From positions 4,041,501 to 4,105,500 of the forward strand of contig OX463782.1 in the NCBI GenBank assembly GCA_949825025.1: DNA of 64,000 nt. Direction: 5' to 3'. The notes under the pieces were generated by a model, which made no database searches, was not told the DNA's origin, and was given only the letters and a program-made list of their open reading frames with translations. Position numbers and translations under genes: made by a program. Below, in pieces: positions 10,951 to 20,850 of this stretch (its first letter is position 1; each line of letters opens with the position of its first letter). Origin of the DNA: Siphlonurus alternatus. Taxonomy: Eukaryota > Arthropoda > Insecta > Ephemeroptera > Siphlonuridae.

Positions 10951-11573
10951 CGTATTATTTACACTTTATACAATGCCTTCTTATAGAGCAGCCAGTGATT
11001 TATAAATTTTATAATACATATTATTTGAGTGGCAGGAAATTTTAATTCGCATCTTTGGGGGAAGGGGGGGGGGAGTCACACGTTACAGCATGCAACATCA
11101 CAGCTTCTTCATGGCCATGAAAGCTTCAAAGGAGACTTTACAGGGCTCCCTGCCACCGTGGTTCACAAGCTCACAGCATGGCTTGCAGCTACCTATAGAC
11201 CACTGCAGTATGACGCCACAATGTCTGCATGGTGGGCCATGTGTTTTAACACATGGTTTGCAAAGATAGGGGAAAACGGCAATGTTGTCAATTTTTGGTT
11301 CCTCTCTGCCTCATTCACTGTTGTCGTGTTGTTGTCAGTGACAGCTAGTGTGCACTTGACAACCGCGCTTGTTTACGTGCAGTAGCCATCATCCACAAAA
11401 AAAATGTCGTATCTCTATAAGCATGCTTTTGCCATTACATTTTGCTGTAACTTTGAGAAAATATTTAAGATTTTGCGTTCACGTCGGTTTTTAAAATTTT
11501 GTAGAAGGTCATTTTTATATTACTTACAGGAATTCAATTTGATAATTAAATAAAGTAAATAATTAATTAATTT

Positions 11574-12335
11574 TTGTTTAGGCAACTCGCCTTACTTCGA
11601 ATCTGAAAAAGTTGCCTAATTTCGTGGTGCTAATATTTCTCTTTGTATTCGGGTTTGTGATTTATAATAATGTTACTATATTATATTATTATAATATTTT
11701 TATAATTTATAATGAATAAAATTATTTGATTATTAGCAATAATTATTTTTTATATTAATTATATCAAATTCACATTATAGAGCGTGAATCGCAATTTTTT
11801 TACTTCACGCTCCTCTATTATTGTTTCTTTTTTTATTTTGCACTTTTCAGAGATGTATGGTGATCATGCATAAAAATTAGATAACATTCGACTTTAAAAA
11901 GACGCTTGTCGCCTCAGAGCGTGCCCGTGCCTCGGGACAGGCGCCTGGCCGCTATATAATTATATCCTTCTTGGGACGCGCGTAGCCGCCCGCTTGGGCC
12001 GTGCGAGCGCAGTACGTATGAGCGACCAGGCTCCAAGCGGCCGCGGCGCGAGCACGTCCACATGGACGCAGAATTTGGAGCTGACCAACAAACTGTCCAA
12101 CAAGCTGTTGCAGCAGCCGATATAATTATGGGAGACTATGGGATAGAAACCATATAAAAAATTGGAGTTCAAAGTCTCAAAAAAATTCTAGTTTTATGCA
12201 ATGAAAGATGCATATGTGAATGCTTTGGAAGGGAATTTTTTATATTTTTCTAATTATTTATGTATTGTTAAAATTGGTTCATATATAAAAAAATATGTGT
12301 TTTCACTTCTTCAATTTCGGGGTCCCCCCTTCCCG
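11574..12335 (+). repeat. Dispersed repeat block, copy 2 with GC-rich core
   Basis: Shares the GGCAACTCGCC start and the CAGAGATG junction with copy 1, then continues into a GC-rich core (about 11,918-12,130) containing CCTCGGGACAGGCGCCTGGC and a CCGCTTGG...CCAAGCGG inverted repeat. It then runs into AAAATTGGAGTTCAAAGT and a T-rich end. The GC-rich core and tail recur at 13,480-13,920. No protein is recognisable. Confidence 0.75.
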
Positions 12336-12372
12336 CCCCTTCCACGTTTCGCTTTCCCGGTTTCTTCCGATT

Positions 12373-12780
12373 ATATGAGTAAAATTATTTGATTATTAGC
12401 AATAATTCTTTATTATATTAATTATATCAAATTCACATATTAAAGAGCGTAAATCGCAATCTATTTACTTCCCGCGCTTCTATTTTTTTTTTTTTTTTAT
12501 TTTGCATTTTTCAGAGATGCTTGGTGATCATGCATAAAAATTTTATAACAATCGACTTTAACAAGACTTTTGTCGCCTTAGAGCATGGCCGTGCCTCGGG
12601 ACAGGCGCCTGGCCGCTATTTCCACAACATTATTATGTTGCATTATTTTTACGTTTTGACTATAATAATACGACCGGATTACGACGCGATTACTATTATA
12701 TTTTACAACATTACAGCACGTGCTCTGACATGTAAAAATATATACGCCGAGAAAATAGATTTAAGTGATAAGTGATTTTT
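12373..12780 (+). repeat. Dispersed repeat block, copy 3 (GC-rich core truncated)
   Basis: Starts inside the block (GAGTAAAATTATTTGATTAT), keeps the AGCGTAAA inverted repeat, the T-run, CAGAGATG and the first part of the GC-rich core up to CCTGGCCGCTATTTCCACA. It then diverges into a phrase related to 9,140 and 9,370. It is a partial copy. Confidence 0.7.
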
Positions 12781-12885
12781 TTTTCAATAGTTTTAAAAAA
12801 TATATATTAATTTATTAATTATATTTAATCGCTATCACTTTTACGTATCATTTTGAAAGAAAAATTACAATAGAAGTCATTCACC

Positions 12886-12961
12886 TTGCCCTGTGTTATT
12901 CTTATGGGGCACGGTGATTAACAAGGCTGCAAAGGGAAATTTTCCGAGGCGACGACTGTAC
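12886..12961. mobile_element. CACTCG MITE, one arm only
   Basis: Reads GGTGATTAACAAGGCTGCAA, then GGGAAATTTTCC, GAGGCGACGACTGTACA. This is the right arm of the family described at 54,740-54,866. The left arm is missing. Confidence 0.6.
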
Positions 12962-13299
12962 ACTTTATCAAGTTTTTTTTTTTACCTAGAAGACTTCTTT
13001 CTGTTCGCGAGCAACTTATAGTGGCGGGTCAACGTGTACACCGGGGGATGCTTGGTATGGTAGAGAAGGCGTTATAAAGTGTGATAATTGATACGTTGCA
13101 GGGGTAGAATGAACAGTCTGTTGTTTCTTCCAGCGTAAGCTAGTATATGGGAAAACGCGAACTATGGAGTTCCTTAATAATGCAGTTGCAGTCACATGGG
13201 GGAGCAGAGCTGAGTGGGGATGCATGTAGAGCAGTGTTACAGCCAAAGACTTCCGGAAGTCTTTGGTTACAGCATGCAACCATGCAGCTAGCTAGCTAG

Positions 13300-13340
13300 A
13301 CCACTGCAGTATGATGCCACAAAGTCTGCATGGTGGGCCG
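13300..13340 (+). repeat. Short duplicated phrase, also at 11,196-11,240
   Basis: ACCACTGCAGTATGAYGCCA followed by CA(C/A)A(A/G)TGTCTGCATGGTGGG occurs at both sites, showing that the 11.0-11.4 kb and 13.2-13.4 kb segments are also diverged copies of one another. Confidence 0.6.
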
Positions 13341-13439
13341 ACACATGGCCCACGCTCCCCTAACCGATGAAACGCTGACGTCAGAGTCATGTACGTGTTT
13401 TGGACAACTGCAGAGGAGCCGTGACTACAATGCGGCGGC

Positions 13440-13925
13440 GATCATGCATATAATAAAAATTATATAACATTCGACTTTAAAAAGACGCGTGCCGCCTCAG
13501 AGCGTGGCCGTGCCTCGGGACAGGCGCCTGGCCGCTATTTCCACATAAATATCCTTTTTGGAGCGCGCGCAGCCGCCCGCTTGGGCCGTTCGAGCGAAGT
13601 ATGAGCGAGAAGGCTCCAAGCGGCGCGGCGAGCACGTTCATGGACTCAGCAGAACTTGGAGCTGACCAACAAGCTGTTGCAGCACCCGATATAATTTATG
13701 GACGGGAAATTATATAAATGCATGGGATAGAAACCATAAAAAATTGGAGTTCAAAGTTTCAAAAAAATTCTAGTTTCAATATAAGATGCATGTGAATGCT
13801 TTGGAAGGGAGTTTTTATCTTTTTTCTAATTATTTATGTATTGTTAAATTTGGTTGATATAAAAAAAAAAATTGTGTCTTCACTTCTTCAATTTCCGAGG
13901 CTGCTCTGGCTGCCCCCGCCAACTG
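13440..13925 (+). repeat. Dispersed repeat block, copy 4 (GC-rich core and tail)
   Basis: Carries ATCATGCATA, the GC-rich core with CCTCGGGACAGGCGCCTGGC, the CCGCTTGG / CCAAGCGG inverted repeat, GAGCTGACCAACAAGCTGTT, and the AAAATTGGAGTTCAAAGT tail. All are in the same order as copy 2. An inverted piece of the tail lies at 14,065-14,150. Confidence 0.75.
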
Positions 13926-14159
13926 GCCAAATTGGCGCTAGGGTGGGGGAACATGTGTTCTGGCTGCCTCCGCCAGCTGGCGCTAGTGTGCAGGACATGT
14001 GTTCGTAATACCAACTCTTTAGTGAAAAATCAACCAAATAAATCAATTATAAATAATTATTAAAATTAATAAAAATTCATCTCTCAAAGTGTTCATTTGC
14101 ATCTTATACATTGATTCTAGAATTTTTTTGAGACTTTGAACTTCAAGGGGGTGGGTCTC

Positions 14160-14363
14160 TTAAGGTGGTGGATGACCATTTTGATTATTAATATGACTTA
14201 TAAGAATTGGGTCATCATTATCCAAAGCCTCATACAAGTTATTTGAGATGGGAATACCACTATAATTGCGTACGTTCAGAGAAGAAACAAGATTAGAATT
14301 ATTACCTATGGGTGGGACTTTGAATTGATCAAAGTATCCACTGGGAGGGCCTTTTTTGGCCAT
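14160..14363 (-). CDS. Short unrecognised ORF, possible mobile-element remnant
   Basis: A 67-codon minus-strand ORF starting MAKKGPPSGYFDQFK and ending in HPPP. Its composition is protein-like rather than low-complexity, but I recognise no family. On the plus strand it lies beside an inverted piece of the 13.7-kb repeat tail (14,065-14,150), so it may belong to the same repeat family in opposite orientation. There is no splice context. It may be a coding relic or chance. Confidence 0.2.
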   Translation of the reverse strand: MAKKGPPSGYFDQFKVPPIGNNSNLVSSLNVRNYSGIPISNNLYEALDNDDPILISHINNQNGHPPP

Positions 14364-14938
14364 GGGCCGGGACCCCAAGTGAAAAAATTAGCTATACCAG
14401 TACTATAGTGTGTGTAAGACAGAATACAAATAGATAGGAATAGGTTGTAGATGGAAATAGGTATAAATTAATTGAAAAATTACCTGAGCCAAGAAGACAC
14501 GTCTGTTCACCTCACAAGCAAGATGGCCTTTTTTCCACTCTCCAATCCTGGTCAAGGTAAAAAAATGTTAGTTCATAAATTGCCCGGGGCTAAAGGGCTC
14601 TGAATTTAAAAGCTTTCGTAATTTTCTTCATTATTTTACACAATGTAAAAATTAATGGTACTTCTGCATAAAAACTGAATACGTAAGCCTTCTAAGCTGT
14701 GGGAACACAAACAAACCTAGTTTGTAAAACAATTATATTAAATACTAATTTTTTAGTAATTCGAGGTAAGAAAACTTTAACTTTTATTATTAAATTAATA
14801 TATTACATCATAAAGTATTGGATTCAAGATTTATTTGTAACTAATTAGTCCTAATATAGTCAAAATATAGACAAATTATCAAGGCCTATAACAGGTGCAT
14901 GACAACTTTCAATAACTTGTATTTATATTTTCAGAGCG

Positions 14939-15158
14939 ATGGAGAGCTTAGAACGGTGGATTTATGGCATTTTCGTGTGCCTTATATTGACTACGGCCTG
15001 GCAACAAGCAGAGGGATGCAACGAGGCAGTTTGTGCGAGCGTTGTAAGCAAGTGCATGCTGACCCAGTCCTGCAAGTGCGAACTCAAGAACTGTTCCTGC
15101 TGCAAGGAGTGTTCTAACTGTCTAGGACATCTCTACACGGAATGTTGTTCTTGTGTTG
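14939..15158 (+). CDS. tsg: tsg coding exon 1
   Basis: Acceptor TTTTCAG at 14,934 precedes AGCG and the ATG at 14939. Encodes the signal peptide and N-terminal Cys-rich BMP-binding domain (residues 1-73). Donor GTAAGA at 15,159; phase 1. Confidence 0.93.
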
Positions 15159-18100
15159 GTAAGAAGTTGTGTCTAATTTCCTTCTCTTAAATATTTTCTA
15201 TTGACACGTCAGAGGCGAATCCACCGAGCGATTCTGGCCGGGGGTGGTAGTGCCCTCCATCCCGCAATGTTAAAACTGAGATGGGAGTGGGGGGTAATAT
15301 CTTTAATGTATTGTATTTTAGCACCTTTTCGGGAAGGAGGGAGGGATTGCCCACTCCTCCTTTCCTTGTGGATTTGCTATCTGACACACATCGAGTTTTA
15401 TAAGAGCGATACAGGTGCGAGATTAAGATGCATTAAAATGTTAGAGTAGAAGGTTCAGGAGGCATTTGAATCAAGCCAACATCCCCTCAGGAATCTAATA
15501 CACTAGTTACTGAACTCCGTGATGACTCCTTCCATGTGAAATGATTTAATTATTTAAAATTCCCTTACCCTTCGTCACTGCATGGATGTATATTAACATC
15601 AGTACAGTAATGTTTACATATGTTTTAAAATGTTTTATAAGGCGGTTGCATGAGCAACGCAATCAGTCTACTTTACAGGGGCTGAGTGAAAACATGCGCG
15701 CGCATTCTGCCATGCCGGTGGAGTGGTAGAGAACTCTGCATGCAGGCAAAAGATTAAAAAAATACATTATAAATTATTTAAAATGAAAATAAAAAATGTG
15801 AGGTGAACAAAATGTTTAAAATAAAATTTACAAACTTCTGCTCACCTCAGAATTCAGAATCTTTTCTTTATATATTTTTAAATATTTTTTTAATATTTTC
15901 TCCTATATGCTTATACATTGCGGAGTTCCACCAGGCCACCATCGACGACTAGCGGACGACTGTTGAAACTCCCGATCCAAGGTCACACTGACGTCACACG
16001 CAAGCGCCTAATACAACTTAAGCACATACTACAGTATATCGCTACTGTACGTTAATGTTAGTTCACCAATCTCAACTAGGTAGAGTTCATTGCTCATTTC
16101 AATACATTGCCAGAAAATGGAGGATTGAGATTGGCATTAATAATCTATGCAAAGTCTACCGAATTGAGATTAGCAAACTAGACGCTACCACAATAATACT
16201 GTTTGTTACTAAAATCATCATAAACTTCATAGTTAAATTTATATACTGTATTGGATGTTCTCTATGAAGCCTTCCCTTCCCTTAGCTGCATTAGGAATAT
16301 TAAGATGCATAATATACAGGCCCCTATTTTTCAGAAAAGATGAAAAACATTGTGTTTTTGAAAGTACAGTATCATTGTCCCTGGTGTTTCAGATCTGTGC
16401 CCGAAGCCCAACGAGACAACGAGCCTGCTGGGCAAGAAGAGCCACATCGAAGACTTTCCCGAGCCGATCGTAGAGCTCTTCAACGTGCTCACCGCCGAGC
16501 CAGACGAGCTCAAGAGGTGGATCAGCTTCTCCTACCCCATCGACTTTGACCTCACCGCCTTCAGCCCCAAGCTTGACAAGGAGATCAAATACGAAACACG
16601 TGAGTTGAACTTGCTAGTTTTTTTATGTATTTTGGCAATTTTTCTACATGTATTTCAATAAGCGACTTATCCTTACACTGATCCTCGCCATCTGTAAGTG
16701 GCGCTGCAACTTTGTCTAACTTTGTATATATACGGTCAAAGTATGTAGAAACAAAATAATACGTTGCGAAGAGGGGGGGGGGGGGAATTTTGTGAAACGC
16801 GAGTTAGGTACGAAAGAAGATAAAAAGCTAACATTTTTCACTGCCAAAACGTGGTATATCTATTCTAGTTTGCTTCAGTACAATTGTTTTCACCCTAGCA
16901 CTGCTCAATTCCAAATACTAGCGAGATAAAGACAACTACCTCGGGCCACCGCGGCTCGTGTGTAACGTCATGCTGCCAAGCGATTGGTTGACCACAGAGC
17001 AGCCATCGATGGATCATGAACAGCTTGACGTCATGCTGTCAAGTGATTCGTCGACTTTGAACTGCAAGTTGCAAAAAATTGCAGCGCCACTCACAGATGG
17101 CGAGGATCAGTGTAAGGGAAAGTCACTTATGTATTAGAATAAATTCCAGCTAGATTGTATGAGCTTCTAAGTGTGTCCTCCAGAGGCAGCACTGGTTGCT
17201 AATGTTGGTCCGTCACAGATGTTTCAGAGCAGGAAGTGAACCCCATCAAGGACAAGATCACCGTCAACTGCACCGTGGCGTTTCACGTGCAATGCATGTC
17301 GTGGAACAAATGCAAGGACACGTGCCACTCAATGGGGGCGTCGAGCTACCGTTGGTTCCATGACGGCTGCTGCGAGTGTATCGGCAACACCTGTATCAAC
17401 TACGGAATCAACGAGAGCAGGTCAGTTGATTTTTATTTTTGATAATGTGTAAATTTATGCCTCAGTGCTCTGTTCACATTGTTGTGTACTGTAAAGTTTA
17501 TACTTTAGAAGAAAAAGGCTGTTGCTTTTTTTTTAACAAATTTAACTCTGCAAAATACACTTTAGACTGTTACAAAAGTTAAGTGTGCATGTGTTGCATT
17601 ACCGGTATCTTTTTCTAATGCCACTGTTCTAGAAAAAACTAATTGCTTTTCTTAGACAACATTACTAAAATGTGTTATCACTTCTGCATCGTATTTTTTA
17701 TACTAAAACACTGATGAAATCATAATCACTCATAATTAAATTGTATATGTACCAGTATCTAATTTTAGATACATACAGTATTACAAGTAATTCTATTAAG
17801 ATATCCAGTTATCCATAGTACATTACAAATATTGTAAACACCTTATTCTGTGTTACTGTATTTGACTTGGATAGACTCTTCTGTAAGAGTAGAACTTTGT
17901 TTAATTTAAGTCTTTTTCATTTATGATTGCTATGTTAAATACTGTAGACTTGGATGTCACTTGATATTTTATGTTATGTGCTGTTGTACAACATGAATCC
18001 TTAATCTGTATCTGGAGTATTGTCATACAGTCCGTTGAGATTTTTTGATGTTAAAGATTTTGGGTAGACAAAAAGCTTGTCTTACTTCCCATAAAATTGC

Positions 18101-18312
18101 AAATCTGTTTCTTGAAGCTGTAGCAATTTGATGTAAATCGTACTGTACTAATATCGTTCCGTGGTGGTTGCAGATGCCAGAGCTGCCCTGCGAAGCATGG
18201 TGAGGAAGACTCACTGCTGGAAGAGGACGGTACGTACACCTACGACTACGATAACTACGAAGGAGAGAGCAAGAGCGGCGCGGGGGCAGACAACGAGGAG
18301 TTCAACGAGTAG
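14939..18312 (+). CDS. tsg: Twisted gastrulation (secreted BMP-binding modulator), four coding exons
   Basis: Coding exons 14939-15158, 16393-16599, 17219-17420 and 18174-18312 join in phase (1, 1, 2) with GT-AG introns to give 255 residues, the usual length for the family. Residues 1-26 form a signal peptide ending near AEG. The N-terminal Cys-rich domain ([32 protein letters not shown]) matches the BMP-binding domain of Tsg. The middle holds [13 protein letters not shown]. The C-terminal Tsg domain holds [32 protein letters not shown] and a CINYG motif. Sequons NET, NCS, NCT and NES are present. An acidic, Tyr-rich tail ([11 protein letters not shown]) ends the protein. Tsg acts outside the cell with Chordin/Sog and Tolloid to shape BMP gradients. 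The exon with the ATG starts at 14,935, only 4 bp before it, so a non-coding 5' exon must lie upstream. Confidence 0.95.
15159..16392 (+). other. tsg intron 1
   Basis: GT-AG intron of 1,234 bp. It contains a diverged GGCGAATCC...-type repeat at about 15,205-15,370 that resembles the hAT MITEs at 24.3 and 25.4 kb, and otherwise AT-rich sequence with no ORF of interest. Confidence 0.6.
16393..16599 (+). CDS. tsg: tsg coding exon 2
   Basis: Acceptor TTTCAG at 16,392. Encodes [13 protein letters not shown] through KEIKYET (residues 74-142), with one NET sequon and [12 protein letters not shown]. Donor GTGAGT at 16,600; phase 1. Third codon positions are nearly all G or C. Confidence 0.93.
16657..17130. 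mobile_element. Foldback MITE in tsg intron 2
   Basis: Inverted arms of about 60 bp: TTACACTGATCCTCGCCATC with TGTAAGTGGCGCTGCAA on the left, and the matching reverse complement at 17,078-17,130. The core repeats the phrase ACGTCATGCTG(C/T)CAAG twice. No coding capacity, so a non-autonomous DNA element. Superfamily not assigned. Confidence 0.85.
17219..17420 (+). CDS. tsg: tsg coding exon 3
   Basis: Acceptor GTCACAG at 17,218. Encodes the conserved C-terminal Tsg domain with ten Cys, including [11 protein letters not shown] and DGCCECIG. Donor GTCAGT at 17,421; phase 2. Confidence 0.95.
17421..18173 (+). other. tsg intron 3
   Basis: GT-AG intron of 753 bp, AT-rich. I see no repeat or ORF in it. 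Confidence 0.7.
18174..18312 (+). CDS. tsg: tsg coding exon 4 with stop
   Basis: Acceptor GGTTGCAG at 18,173. Encodes [13 protein letters not shown] and the acidic tail, ending NEEFNE then TAG at 18,310-18,312. Confidence 0.92.
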
Positions 18313-18776
18313 GCCGAGTGTACTTGGAGGGCATGTTTAAGTAGGTATTTGTTGTGCTGTCTGAACACTTAAGTTAGCTGTGTTCAAAATTTTAAACTCA
18401 ATATCATGTGCAATCTGTATTGTCTCTTCAGAATTAAATTAGGATAATTTGATGGGAGTTTTAACTGTCAATAGTTGTCTCATCATATCTGACAAAATTG
18501 AAAGTGCTGCCATTGTCTATAAAAGAAAATTGACACTCAAGTTTTATAAATGAAATGATTTTGAATGTGGTTTTTATTCTTGCTTTTAATTTTGATAAAT
18601 CCTATACAGTAGGAAGCTTGTATTATTAAAAGCTGAGTACCACATTTTTATATTAATTTTGGAAGGGATTTGGGATTTTAAGCTCAAATAGATATTGCTA
18701 CTTTAGTGCCAAGGCTGATTTGAGACACTTATCCACATTGCTGATGTCTCTAGCACCACAAAGGTCTATTTAATTT

Positions 18777-18782
18777 AATAAA
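18777..18782 (+). terminator. Candidate polyadenylation signal of tsg
   Basis: AATAAA about 465 bp after the stop codon, followed by GT-rich sequence. A second AATAAA lies near 19,074. Which one is used cannot be told from sequence. Confidence 0.5.
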
Positions 18783-19910
18783 AGGGGAGTCTACTGCAGT
18801 GTCATATTTACTGGTGGTTGTCAATCAAACAGGATGTTTTTATTTTTTTGTGATAATCAAGTTATCATGAAAAACATAAATTTGTACGTATTGTTGTTTT
18901 CAAAGCAGCTTAAATAATCATACAATAAGTATTGCCTTCATAAATTTCTTAAAAGTAGAGCTTAAATTTCTTGTAATTGGACAATTTGAACCAATTTCAT
19001 GATTTTTACATCAGGCACCTGTAGCTTCTCATTTTTCTAATAAGAACAGATTGTCATTAAATTTCAAGTATAATAAATTTATTGTTGTAAAAACTACAAA
19101 AATACTCAAAATCTAAATACTGTAGTGATAATATAATCAACAAGATCTGTCTTAGAATTATAATACTCGTCAATCATTATCTTTGGTTCCTTGGTTGATT
19201 AAGGTCTGTCGCTATGAAAATATGCAAGTGGAATGAAAAGAGATGTCACTACCAGTCTTTAGTAAATGATGTCCAAGATTGGGTGAATTTAATTCCAACA
19301 TTTCAAAGGAAATAATAAGATTAACCGTTTTTAAATGAGCAACAGTCATTATAATTATGTTTATCTATTTCCTAGTCTGATTAATTTGTGAATATAATAA
19401 TTATATGATAAGTTATTGCAGTTAAAAAAATGCCCCTATAACTCAGAGAGCAAAAGCTCAAGGCAAAGAAAGAAATATGAAGGGCAGCCGTGCCGTGATG
19501 AATGCTCCTGCTCTACCGTTGCGAGTGCGCCTCAACATTCCATTGTATTTTAAATTGAATAGAAGGGAGAGTAACGGTAAATAAACAAAGATGTATATAT
19601 TTATTATTTTGAAAGAATTAATATTATGATTTTTAGGATAGTAAGCATCGAAACTTTTTTTTTTTCGATAAAAAAATAAAATATATTATTGTATTTTTTA
19701 ATTCCTTTTGTTATATATAATGAATCTAACTCGAATCTAAGTAATAATCCTAATAATTACGTAATTTTATATATTAAAATTTACTATCATTCATAATGCT
19801 GTTTCGCTTTATGTGGCTCATCATATCTAATCATATGCTTGAAATAAAAATAATCTGATAATAATTTGTTTCTGGATCCGCGCCTGATTATATTTATATA
19901 TATATTAATA
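18783..19910. other. Possible distal 3' UTR and intergenic DNA
   Basis: AT-rich; no gene seen. A GC-richer patch at 19,440-19,560 (GGGCAGCCGTGCCGTGATGA) could be a decayed SINE but I cannot assign it. A GGATCCGCGCCTG motif at 19,876 looks like a solitary hAT MITE end. Confidence 0.45.
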
Positions 19911-20293
19911 ATTTTTTTTTTACAAGGATCCACCCCTAAGAGCTTACAGCTCGCGGCGGGGTACTGGGTAGGGATCTAAGGTAGGGAACGGATAGTGGCC
20001 ACGGCCTGCATGCTTACGCGTCCCAGCATTCGCTGAGGTGAGACTGAGGGAACCGTGGAAAACCTCAGTCAGGACGGACACCTTTACTTTTTCTCAATGG
20101 ACCAAAGCGATGTCCAAAGCCTGGAGAACCACACACAAGTGCATCACTGCACTGGGTGGAAAGCGAGACGAATTTACCCCAGGGAGGGAGCAGCGTATTT
20201 TTTACTTGAAACGGTCACCCATCTAAGTACTAACCACGCTCGACGTAGCTTGACTTCGGTGATCTAACGAGAACCGGTCAATGCACTGCGCCA
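19911..20293 (-). mobile_element. 5S-rRNA-derived SINE, copy 2
   Basis: Same element and orientation as copies 1 and 3. The head (20,293 down to about 20,210) carries the 5S-like GATCACCGAAGTCAAGC, GTGGTTAGTACTTAGATGGG and TGACC. The body contains CCTGACTGAGGTTTTCCACG. The 3' end is a T-run on the plus strand at 19,911-19,921. The body is closer to copy 3 than to copy 1. Confidence 0.88.
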
Positions 20294-20398
20294 ATAATAT
20301 TATTATTAAAAAAAAATAATAATAAATATAAATATTTATTTATTTATATTTATATATGTTTCATATTTTTGTAGATATGTATTATATAAAACATATAT

Positions 20399-20401
<3 letters not shown>

Positions 20402-20434
<33 letters not shown>
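20402..20434. repeat. (TA)n microsatellite
   Basis: About 16 TA units in an AT-rich inverted-repeat-like context (20,380-20,480). It could extrude as a cruciform. Confidence 0.85.
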
Positions 20435-20437
<3 letters not shown>

Positions 20438-20635
20438 TATAATATTATAACTATATTATAAATGTTATAATAAATATTATAATTTTATATAATTACGGTC
20501 CAATAATTAATAATAATTATAATAATTAATTAATTTTTCTCTCAATAAAAAAAATCGATATATATATATTATGTTTTTTTTTTTTTTTATTGGAGGAATT
20601 TAATAGCTAGAGCTAGGCCTTGTAGGAGCCATCAA

Positions 20636-20850
20636 TTTCCGTGTGCAGACTACCAATGCTGAGCTGCATGAGCACGGCCCATGGGTCTGCACGGCCCACG
20701 GGCCCGCCCGTGCAGATCCGTGCGCGAGCCCGCAGAACCTAATTAAGCCGTCTCGGCGCCCTCCCTGCTGCTGGTATAGCTCAAGCTGACCATCCTCACT
20801 TGCCTCGCTGCTTGCTGGCGAGCAAGCTAGGTGCAGTCCCGAACAATGGG
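20636..20850. other. Isolated GC-rich patch
   Basis: About 215 bp of GC-rich DNA inside AT-rich flanks, with internally repeated phrases (GCACGGCCCA twice, CCCGCCCGTGCAGATCCGTG). It is open on the minus strand (20,986-20,600), but the translation is not similar to a family I know and the composition alone explains it. It may be a decayed SINE or a small CpG-rich element. Confidence 0.4.

Noticed and set aside
14899..15117. Alternative frame ORF overlapping tsg exon 1
   Set aside because: The Cys-rich Tsg frame starting at 14,939 is clearly the coding one.
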